38,715 bases of DNA, taken from the NCBI GenBank assembly GCA_020248785.1, contig JADCGX010000126.1, forward strand, positions 1 through 38,715, written 5' to 3'. Below, one piece after another: positions 26,822 through 33,801 of the stretch. This DNA is from Burkholderiales bacterium. GTDB taxonomy: Bacteria > Pseudomonadota > Gammaproteobacteria > Burkholderiales > Burkholderiaceae_F. Numbering within the stretch: position 1 is the first letter of the stretch; every line of letters begins with the position of its first letter. A program made the translations under genes and the position numbers. Under the pieces are notes generated by a model, which saw only the letters and a program-made list of their open reading frames with translations, ran no database searches and was not told the origin of the DNA.

Positions 26822-27055
26822 GACTGTCCCTTCGCGTCCGTGCTGGTCGATGCTCGACCCTGTGCCGCGAGGCTACGACAGGGGTGGCAGCCACGGGCTT
26901 GCGATGGCGCAGGCGGCGGCGGGTGCAAGCTTCATCCAGATCAAAGGCTGCGACGTGAAGCAGCCGGGCGGGCGGGGCGCAGCGCTTGCGATGCCCTGGC
27001 GGGCGTGGTGATGCGTCCGCCGCTGCCGCACGGAGTGCGGTTCAGGAGACACGCA

Positions 27056-27229
27056 ATGGAAAGCCCGCAAGCGTGGCTGTGGATCTGGATTCTCGGCGCA
27101 CCGCTGGTCGTCGGTATCTTCGACCGGATGCGTGCGCCGCGGACGTCGATTCGCCGTGACAGCGATCACAGTGACGACGCGCACCGCTTGAGCGATCGAC
27201 CGCTGGCCTCCAGCGTTGGCGCCCGATAG
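27056..27229 (+). CDS. 57-residue small membrane protein
   Basis: A short gene with an AGGAGA ribosome site seven bases before its ATG. The product begins MESPQAWLWIWILGAPLVV and continues GIFDRM, giving one membrane helix, followed by a charged tail rich in Arg, Asp, Ser and His. I do not recognise a family. It diverges from the glutaredoxin/CcdA-like gene with a 234-bp gap and faces msrA from the other side. The ribosome site and the helix-then-polar-tail pattern favour a real gene; no homology support can be given. Confidence 0.55.
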   Translation: MESPQAWLWIWILGAPLVVGIFDRMRAPRTSIRRDSDHSDDAHRLSDRPLASSVGAR

Positions 27230-27352
27230 GCTGGCGCCAGAGCGAGCGCTTCCCGATAGGGCCGAGCGGCTGCCAGTGTGTTGTGTGCGCGGCGCTTTGC
27301 GCTACGGCCCTGCCTTCGTCGGTCGCACGTAAGCGCCTGTGCCTGAACCGCT

Positions 27353-28036
27353 TCATGGCGCGATGAGCCGCGCCGCCGGCGCGCCTGCTGGCGCGGCCGG
27401 CTTGCTCGCCTGCTCGCCCCACAGGAATTTCAGCCTCTGGTCGCGCCCGCAGCCGCGGCGGTAGTAGGCGTAACGCACCGGATTGGCCGTGTAGTAGTCC
27501 TGATGCTCGTCGTCGGCCACGTAGAACGTCGCCGCGGGCGTGATCTCGGTGACGAGATCCGCGCGAAACGGCTTGCTGGCGGCGAGCGCGGCCTTCGAGG
27601 CCTCGGCCACGCGCCGTTGCGCATCGCCATGGAAGAAGATGGCCGTACGGTACTGGCTGCCGCGATCGCAGAACTGGGCATCCTTCACCGTCGGATCCAC
27701 CGTGCGCCAGAAGTACTCCACGAGCTGCGCGTAGCTCACCACGCGCGGATCGAACTGCACCTGCACGACCTCGACATGCCCGCTGCGCCCGGCCGAGACC
27801 TGTGCGTAGGTGGGCTTGGCCAGGTGACCGCCCATGTAGCCCGACGTGGTGGAGACCACGCCCGCGATCTTGTCGAAGTCCGCCTCGACGCACCAAAAGC
27901 AGCCACCCGCGAAGGTCGCCGTCTCAACAGCGGGGCTTGACCCCGCCGGTGCCTGCGCGCGCCCGTCACTGCCTAGCGCAATGCAGGCGTACGTCGCCGC
28001 GGCCAACAGCAACTTGATGGAAAGGCGCGGGCTCAC
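27353..28036 (-). CDS. msrA: exported peptide methionine-S-sulfoxide reductase
   Basis: A 227-residue enzyme that reduces the S-epimer of methionine sulfoxide. Residues 1–31 form a signal peptide (LLLAAATYACIALG). The catalytic motif GGCFWCVEADF follows at about residues 48–58, then GYMGGH, TYAQVSAGRSGHVEVVQV and RYAYYRRGCGRDQRL with likely resolving cysteines. The enzyme should act outside the cytoplasm. The GTG start at 28036 overlaps the msrB stop as GTGA; no other start gives a signal peptide and the coupling supports it. The tail after the core is Ala/Pro-rich. Confidence 0.9.
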   Translation of the reverse strand: MSPRLSIKLLLAAATYACIALGSDGRAQAPAGSSPAVETATFAGGCFWCVEADFDKIAGVVSTTSGYMGGHLAKPTYAQVSAGRSGHVEVVQVQFDPRVVSYAQLVEYFWRTVDPTVKDAQFCDRGSQYRTAIFFHGDAQRRVAEASKAALAASKPFRADLVTEITPAATFYVADDEHQDYYTANPVRYAYYRRGCGRDQRLKFLWGEQASKPAAPAGAPAARLIAP

Positions 28037-28452
28037 TCTTCCGGCACGAACTTCAGCGCAACGCCGTTGTTGCAGTAGCGCTTCCCTGTTGGTGCCGGGC
28101 CATCGTTGAACACGTGCCCGTGATGGCCGCCGCAGCGGGCGCAGTGGTACTCCGTGCGCGGGTAGATGAGCTTCCAGTCGGTCGAGGTCTTCAGCGCGCC
28201 CGGCAGCGTGGCCAAGAAGCTCGGCCAGCCCGTGCCGCTGTCGAACTTCATGTCGCTGGTGAACAGCGCCGCGCCGCAGCCGGCGCACACGAAGGTGCCC
28301 TTGCGCTTCTCGTCATTCAGCGGGCTGGTGAAGGCGCGCTCGGTACCTTCCTTGCGCAGCACGCGGTACTGCTCGGGCGTCAGGCGCCGGCGCCAGGCCT
28401 CGTCGCTCATTTCGACGCGCTCGGATATTGCTTCGGTCTTGCCGTCATTCAT
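28033..28452 (-). CDS. msrB: peptide methionine-R-sulfoxide reductase
   Basis: A 139-residue enzyme that reduces the R-epimer of methionine sulfoxide. Two zinc-binding CxxC pairs (CAGC and CARC), the block SGTGWPSF and the catalytic RYCNNGVALKF near the C-terminus are all present. No signal peptide is visible, so this copy should be cytosolic, unlike its partner MsrA. It is the first gene of the msrB–msrA pair, and its stop overlaps the msrA start. It lies 59 bases from the pirin stop. Confidence 0.95.
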   Translation of the reverse strand: MNDGKTEAISERVEMSDEAWRRRLTPEQYRVLRKEGTERAFTSPLNDEKRKGTFVCAGCGAALFTSDMKFDSGTGWPSFLATLPGALKTSTDWKLIYPRTEYHCARCGGHHGHVFNDGPAPTGKRYCNNGVALKFVPEE

Positions 28453-28511
28453 CGACGTTTCCTCTCACACACGTGGAGCGCCTTGGTTTGGTCGTGCAGG
28501 AGCGCCCGGCC

Positions 28512-29549
28512 TTACAGCGCGGGTTCGGCGGCGGGCCGCTCGGTGCGGCCATCGGGGTGGCGCGCAAAGCGGCCCGGCGCCGCGCCGTGCACCGGCGCCT
28601 TGTCGCTCCAGGGCCAGCCGCCAAACTGCGTGCGCCGGTAGTCATTGAATGCCTGCGCGATCTCTGCCTGCGTGTTCATCACGAACGGCCCGTACTGCAC
28701 CATGGGCTCGCCAATCGGGCGGCCCTGTAGGACGAGGATCTCGCATGGGGCATCGCCATTGGCCAGAGCAAGCGCGGTGTCGGCGCGGACTTCGACCGCC
28801 GCCTGACCGTCGAGCCGATGCCCATCGAGCGCCAGCGACGCGCCCGCGTAGACGTACAGCATGCGCCGCGTGCCGGCGCGCGCCGCGGGCAGTGTGAAGT
28901 GCGCGCCGGGCTCGATGCGCAGCGTCCAGATCGCGATGTCGGCTTCAGCGTGCGCGGCCCAGGAGTCGGGCGGCGGTGCCAGCGGCGTCAAGCCGCCGAG
29001 CTGACCGGCGATCACCACCACGTCGGTGCTGCGGCCGGCCTCGTCCTTGAACGACTGGCGCGGGATCGCATCGGCCCAGAACATTGTGAAGTGCGGCGCG
29101 GCCATCTTCGAGGCTGCCGGCAGGTTGAGCCAGATCTGGAACAGTTGCAGCGGGTTGTCGCGCTCGGCCTGCAGCAGCGGGAACATCTCCGAGTGCACCA
29201 CGCCGCAGCCCGTGGTCAGCCATTGGACGTCGCCCTGGCCATAGCGCGCCGCCGCGCCGAGCGAGTCGGCGTGGTCCACCAGCCCCATGCGCACGATCGT
29301 CACGGTCTCGAAGCCGCGATGCGGATGCGCAGGAAAACCCGGCACGGACTCGCCGTGATACATGCTCCAGCCGTCGCGGCGCGAGAAATCCTGCCCGATG
29401 TCGCGGCCTGCCAGCGGGGCCGCCGGCCCGAAGCGGCCGTTGCCGCGCGGGTAAGCGTCGTCGTGATGGACGCAGAAGAGAAACGGGTCGACGGTGGGCC
29501 AGGGCGGCGCGCCAAGCTGGCGAGTGTTCAGGATCGATGCGGGGGTCAT
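28512..29549 (-). CDS. pirin family protein
   Basis: A 345-residue bicupin. The N-terminal cupin holds the pirin metal-site pattern with GFPAHPHRGFETVT and GVVHSEMFP; the iron ligands should be the His pair in HPHRG plus the downstream His and Glu. The C-terminal pirin domain includes the block RMLYVYAGASL and the ending LQGRPIGEPMVQYGPFVMNT. Bacterial pirins such as E. coli YhhW can act as quercetinases, but physiological roles vary and are often unknown. The last 40 residues are variable and basic. It is the first of three co-directed genes with msrB and msrA. Confidence 0.92.
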   Translation of the reverse strand: MTPASILNTRQLGAPPWPTVDPFLFCVHHDDAYPRGNGRFGPAAPLAGRDIGQDFSRRDGWSMYHGESVPGFPAHPHRGFETVTIVRMGLVDHADSLGAAARYGQGDVQWLTTGCGVVHSEMFPLLQAERDNPLQLFQIWLNLPAASKMAAPHFTMFWADAIPRQSFKDEAGRSTDVVVIAGQLGGLTPLAPPPDSWAAHAEADIAIWTLRIEPGAHFTLPAARAGTRRMLYVYAGASLALDGHRLDGQAAVEVRADTALALANGDAPCEILVLQGRPIGEPMVQYGPFVMNTQAEIAQAFNDYRRTQFGGWPWSDKAPVHGAAPGRFARHPDGRTERPAAEPAL

Positions 29550-29666
29550 GAACGGCAGTCCTTGCGGTGAGACATCGCGATTGTTGCGCGCAATTCAAGC
29601 CACCGTAGCGTAGGGTGATTCGGGCCCCGCAGGCCGCCGGCCGCGCCCGGTTGCGGGCCCCCGCCG

Positions 29667-29960
29667 TCACGCCGCGGCGGGGGCTGGCTCGCGGTAAACG
29701 GGCAACGCACGGATCGCCCAGATGCGCGGCAGGCGCCGCGCGACTGCGGTCAGCGCCAGCCCGCCAAGCGCGGCGAAGAGCAGCGCCGCGCGCAGTCCGA
29801 CGGTTTCGCCCAGCCAGCCACCGAGCAGCGCGCCTGGTACCGCCGGGGTCAGGATCAGCCAGCGCATCGTGCTCGTCATGCGACCGAGCAGGTGCGTGGG
29901 CGTGACCGCCTGGCGGATCGCGACGAAGTTGACGAAGATGAAAATGGCGCCGGCGCCGAA
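29667..29960 (-). pseudogene. 3' remnant of an MFS transporter gene
   Basis: The last ~98 codons of a major-facilitator transporter remain: FGAGAIFIFVNFVAIRQAV, then TPTHLLGRMTSTMRWL, PGALLGGWLGETVGLR and a final helix and tail. Full-length relatives have about 400 residues and twelve helices, so roughly the first nine helices are missing. The similarity stops at about 29960, where high-GC sequence changes to the lower-GC composition of the ssp island. An open frame continues upstream to 30113 but encodes nothing membrane-like. The missing 5' part is not found up to the right end of the window, so it was deleted or lies beyond. Confidence 0.85.
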
Positions 29961-30069
29961 ACAGAGTTCCCGCGACCTGTCTAGCAGCAGACGAAACTTC
30001 TCGTATGCCATCGACACGATGCTTGTTGAGATCGCGGTGGCAATTCGACGCAAATCATGATTGGCGCTG

Positions 30070-30522
30070 CTACTGGCGCCGCAGCCACCCGTTGCGTATG
30101 CAGTAGTCCACAAAGCCCTTTCCGCCAGCGGGATGCTGATGCTGACCGACCGCAGCCACTAACTCTTCATAGTCGGCGCCGCCGTACGCGGCCAGCATGG
30201 CGGCAATGACACTCCACGAAGCCGCATTCTCAGGCGCAGTGTGCGTTGGCGAGGCTCCGGCCAAATACCGCCCTGTGCGTGCGCGGCTAACGCCGTGAAC
30301 GAGTACTCGACTTTCGGAAGGACTTGCCTCCACCCAGTACAAGGCAGAGCACACACGACACGTCGTCGCCTTATCTTCGGAGGAGCCTCTCTGGTGCGGC
30401 AACAGTGTTGCGAGTACCGGGCCACCGCAATTTAGACACGAGAATGCAACGTTGTTGCCATGCGCATCGGCCGGGATTTTCTGACCATCGCACCACGCAT
30501 CAAAGCCAGTCACTGCCGTCAC
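30070..30522 (-). CDS. uncharacterised zinc-ribbon protein downstream of sspE
   Basis: A 150-residue cytosolic protein that I do not recognise. Near the N-terminus is a zinc ribbon with CLNC and CRVC pairs about 23 residues apart (from about Cys29 to Cys56), set between short strands. The second half is helical and ends YEELVAAVGQHQHP then GFVDYCIRNGWLRRQ, which could be a small winged-helix-like unit. The GTG at 30522 is chosen because a GAGGAG ribosome site lies six bases before it and it follows the sspE stop by 17 bases; a longer ATG frame from 30570 would overlap sspE. Codon use matches the ssp genes. The context suggests an accessory or regulatory part of the Ssp defence module. Confidence 0.75.
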   Translation of the reverse strand: MTAVTGFDAWCDGQKIPADAHGNNVAFSCLNCGGPVLATLLPHQRGSSEDKATTCRVCSALYWVEASPSESRVLVHGVSRARTGRYLAGASPTHTAPENAASWSVIAAMLAAYGGADYEELVAAVGQHQHPAGGKGFVDYCIRNGWLRRQ

Positions 30523-30539
30523 TTGCAGCTCCTCAAGCC

Positions 30540-32897
30540 CTATTGCAACCAAGCGTACAAACGGTCCCAAGCGAGTCCAAGGATTCTCTCGGCTCGCTGT
30601 TGCGCGAAGTCAACAGTCCACTCGCCTTGTCGACGGCCCACGGCAGCGAGATGCGGCTGGTAGTGGGACAACTGGACGAGTTGTTGCGTGCCCTCGCCAA
30701 CCTCAAGCCCTTGTTCGCTGCCGGACGACAGAATCCGTTCCGCTCCTTCTCGGGACCTTGCGCCGAGCGCTGCGTACATGAGCTGTTTCATTGCCCAAGG
30801 CCGGTTACCCAATGACGAATTGGCGTCAGATGGCACTAGGACCAAGTTCCCGATGCGGTGGACGACCTCTTTGCTTGAGTAAAACTCCTCGACCCAGCCA
30901 GATGCCTTTGTGACGGGCGCAATGTGTTCTAAGGCCAGGTGCCGCTCATCAGTAAGCCCTTCGTATGTGAAGCACGGCGAGACCAGCTCTCGTCCCAGGC
31001 GAATCAAACCTGGAGCAGACTCGTCCTCGACTGCATCGTGGTGGGCAGCGAGCAACAGCATTCGAGATACCAGCCTGCTATTTGTGTAGGCCGGCACCTG
31101 AGAGGCCTCGGCGATAAACCTAGTCTTATCTGCAATCGCTCCGTGGTCCGAGTGAGCGAGACGGGCGCGCAGCTCTGCCTTAAGCCGAACCACGTCCACA
31201 GACGGAGCGGACGTATCCGCAGGCGCCCCCTCCCTCAATGTTCTCGCAAGCGGGGGAAGCCCCGTGAGAGGCCGACCGGCGGTGGACCCTGCTGCACCGC
31301 CACTCATGATGTCGCGGTATTCCTGATCGATATTCTCGGTCCCTCGCCGCGACGCGCGCCACAGGGTTGAGAATGCGGTCAATGCTTTGAGCGCCGCCTC
31401 GAGGTTGGCGATTGCTGTAGGCCTGGCCTCAGAATCGGCCATCAGCGCTGCTGAGTAGAAGCGGGTGAGCGGTGCGATCGTGACCGAGTGATTGAGCTTC
31501 TGCAGGAAGGTCAGGCACAGCTTGACAACATCGGTCGTTGCGTCGACTGGCAGTCCAGGAAGAGTTGGCGTACCAGTCCATGCGTGCTGTACGAAGGCAG
31601 ACAGATCGCGCAGATGTTGAACGAAGGCGACACGCGCCTCCTCAGTCCGGGCGTGGCGCTCGAACTCATCCTTCATGTAGCGGCGTTGGTCTGCCAGCCT
31701 CTTCGAAAGTTTCCACCCCGTCTCGGCAGACGCAAAGTAGATGAGTAGGTCACGCGTCGCTGCCTGCAGCGGCTCCCCAACCGCGAAGCCAGACAGATAG
31801 TTTGAGACGGCTTGCAGGTGTTCGCGGGAAGTTGAGGCCTCAAATCTCGCGATTCCTTCCGCGCTTACGACTCGGGGCTTGAACGTTTCAAACGCGGTGA
31901 GCGGCTCCCCTGTGGTGTTGAGCGACTCGAAAACTGTGAAAGCGTAGTCCTCGTTTTTCCCTCGAACAACCGTCAATGCAACGCGGTTGAGGACGTACGA
32001 GGCAAGTAGCGTGAGCTGCAGAAGACCCCCGAACTCTGGGCGTGCATTGCCTCCCTGTAACTCAGCTAGAACATCTTGAGGGAACTCGTGATTGAGCAAT
32101 GCGCGCTGGAAGCTGGCTTTAGCGGCGATCGCATCGATCGAGGGAAGGTCCTCCAATTCCTCTGGGCGCTTGCCGGTTCCCGTTATCGCCTTGATGATCT
32201 TAGCGATCTGCAAGTAACGCTCGATGAGAGCATCCTCGCCCTCGATGTGCCCTTCACGCTGTTTTGGCTTGAATTCCGACACTGGAGTGGAATCACAAAC
32301 AGCTGCGTACAGGGATATGAAGCGTGCAATTGGCGATTCGTACTTCGCGTTGCTCTTGCTTCTCGACCACTGATCGTCAAAGGCTCGAATCATCCTCGGG
32401 TAACGCGGCGAATCGCCGTATGGCTGCTCATCGAAGAACGTAAAAGCCAGCTCGTTTGTCACCTTCTTCGTCTGGCCTTCAAGCCACTGCTCCGCCTCTG
32501 TCCCCTTGCCCCCATTGACCTTCTGAAGACGCGCCAGTGCGAGTCTTACGAAGTTGTGGAGAGCCATCGCTAACAATAGGAGTGTGGTGAGTCGCTGTTG
32601 CCCGTCAATTACGGTCAGGACCTTCGCCGGTACCTCAGGGCGAACGATCGGCTGCACAGTAGTAAAGTTGATGTCATGGATCGTGATCACCGTCCCCAAA
32701 AAGGTGAAACTCTCCTCGCTCTCCAGCAACATGGCATACCCATGCAGCGTGTCGTCAACAAGTTTGCTGACCTTGTCCTTATCCCACCCGTATGGACGCT
32801 GGTAGGGCGGCACATAGAGCCCCAGCCCTCGCTCGCTGAGCATCTCGCGAACGTTCCTTGAGTTCGCCTCGAAGATGTCTTTGGCTTCCATCGGCAT
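30540..32897 (-). CDS. sspE: SspE-like DUF262/DUF1524 phosphorothioate-sensing effector
   Basis: A 785-residue two-domain protein. The N-terminal DUF262 domain has the entry motif VPPYQRPYGW (29–38) and the nucleotide-binding DGQQR (98–102, in VIDGQQRLTTLLLL). The C-terminal DUF1524 HNH-type nuclease domain has HIAP with His658, then IGNLVLVPSDANSSLGNRPW (about 682–701) with its asparagines. Known SspE uses NTPase activity stimulated by phosphorothioated host DNA and nicks invading DNA. Alone, DUF262/DUF1524 proteins are also called GmrSD-like type IV restriction enzymes; the three genes upstream make SspE the better name. AAAGGG precedes the ATG at 32897; a second ATG is two codons on. It lies 52 bases after sspD. 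Confidence 0.88.
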   Translation of the reverse strand: MPMEAKDIFEANSRNVREMLSERGLGLYVPPYQRPYGWDKDKVSKLVDDTLHGYAMLLESEESFTFLGTVITIHDINFTTVQPIVRPEVPAKVLTVIDGQQRLTTLLLLAMALHNFVRLALARLQKVNGGKGTEAEQWLEGQTKKVTNELAFTFFDEQPYGDSPRYPRMIRAFDDQWSRSKSNAKYESPIARFISLYAAVCDSTPVSEFKPKQREGHIEGEDALIERYLQIAKIIKAITGTGKRPEELEDLPSIDAIAAKASFQRALLNHEFPQDVLAELQGGNARPEFGGLLQLTLLASYVLNRVALTVVRGKNEDYAFTVFESLNTTGEPLTAFETFKPRVVSAEGIARFEASTSREHLQAVSNYLSGFAVGEPLQAATRDLLIYFASAETGWKLSKRLADQRRYMKDEFERHARTEEARVAFVQHLRDLSAFVQHAWTGTPTLPGLPVDATTDVVKLCLTFLQKLNHSVTIAPLTRFYSAALMADSEARPTAIANLEAALKALTAFSTLWRASRRGTENIDQEYRDIMSGGAAGSTAGRPLTGLPPLARTLREGAPADTSAPSVDVVRLKAELRARLAHSDHGAIADKTRFIAEASQVPAYTNSRLVSRMLLLAAHHDAVEDESAPGLIRLGRELVSPCFTYEGLTDERHLALEHIAPVTKASGWVEEFYSSKEVVHRIGNLVLVPSDANSSLGNRPWAMKQLMYAALGARSREGAERILSSGSEQGLEVGEGTQQLVQLSHYQPHLAAVGRRQGEWTVDFAQQRAERILGLAWDRLYAWLQ

Positions 32898-32949
32898 GGC
32901 GCGCCCTTTCTGATACTGGTTGTGCGCGGTAGGGACGCGAATATGAACC

Positions 32950-33786
32950 TTACTTGTGGCAGACGAGACAGGCTCCCGCGCCTTCGTCTTCGAGGTACAC
33001 GTCGTCCAGTTCCAAGTTCGCTTCGGTACGCAGAGCGTTAGGGCGGCGGCGTGCGGACTGGCGCTCTTGGCGAATCAGATACTCCGCCTCGATCTCTGCC
33101 ATTCGCGCAGGCGCCTCTAGCTGCTCAAGCGACTCGCGCTGCGTCCACGTAAAGGGCGAACCGTGGTGGACTGCCGACTTCTCATACTTCTTCGCTTCTT
33201 CGAACACAGCGGGATGCACTTGCTTGAGCCGTACCCATTCGATCTTCTGTTGGAAGAAGCAAAACGTGCAGCCACTGCGTGAGCGCCATTCGTAGTACTT
33301 CGGAAGCCCGACACCTGACCCATTCAAGATGTCCAAGACCCCGGCCTTGTCGATGCCGTCTCGACGAAACGGCATCTCGACAACCATATTCTCGTGTTGT
33401 GAGATCAACCCCTCGCGCTGGTCTTCATCTGCGCGGATCGCGACGTAGCTGATGACACGGTTTCCTGCTGCCAACCATGGCCTCACCCAGTGCTTCAAAG
33501 GCCGCAACTTCAGTTGCCTGGTGCACCAGCGGGTGCTTGGCGAAGGTAGGAAGTGGTTGTACTCGCGTAGCCAGAAATCGAAGTCGCGGTCCGGGTTCAA
33601 ACGCAAGATCGGCTTGCCAAGAAAGCCTTCCAGCTGCCCAAGGAACGCGTAGACCTCAGGCAGCTCCTTGCCGGTATCGGTGAAGTAGTACGAGAGGTCG
33701 AGATCTGGATAACGCTGCCGCATGTAGATCGCGAGCGCCGCGCTGTCCTTGCCGCCGGACAGCCCGAGGATGTGATGCACTTTCAT
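32950..33786 (-). CDS. sspD: SspD-like PAPS-reductase-family ATP pyrophosphatase
   Basis: A 278-residue protein of the adenine nucleotide alpha-hydrolase fold. The PP-loop SGGKDS is at residues 10–15, after the opening VHHILGL. YYFTDTGKELPE follows, then RWCTRQLKLRP with Cys88 and SGCTFCFFQQK with Cys173 and Cys176, cysteines that may bind an iron–sulfur cluster as in DndC. A further CLVC pair lies at 273–276, at the very C-terminus. In the Ssp system this protein is thought to activate DNA or the sulfur-transfer step for single-strand phosphorothioation. It starts 15 bases after the sspC stop. No sulfate-assimilation gene is adjacent, which argues against a true PAPS reductase. Confidence 0.88.
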   Translation of the reverse strand: MKVHHILGLSGGKDSAALAIYMRQRYPDLDLSYYFTDTGKELPEVYAFLGQLEGFLGKPILRLNPDRDFDFWLREYNHFLPSPSTRWCTRQLKLRPLKHWVRPWLAAGNRVISYVAIRADEDQREGLISQHENMVVEMPFRRDGIDKAGVLDILNGSGVGLPKYYEWRSRSGCTFCFFQQKIEWVRLKQVHPAVFEEAKKYEKSAVHHGSPFTWTQRESLEQLEAPARMAEIEAEYLIRQERQSARRRPNALRTEANLELDDVYLEDEGAGACLVCHK

Positions 33787-33801
33787 TTAATTGGCCTCTT
33801 G

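Noticed and set aside
29961..30113. N-terminal continuation of the truncated transporter frame
   Set aside because: The residues are not membrane-like and do not match the transporter; the frame is open by chance across the junction.
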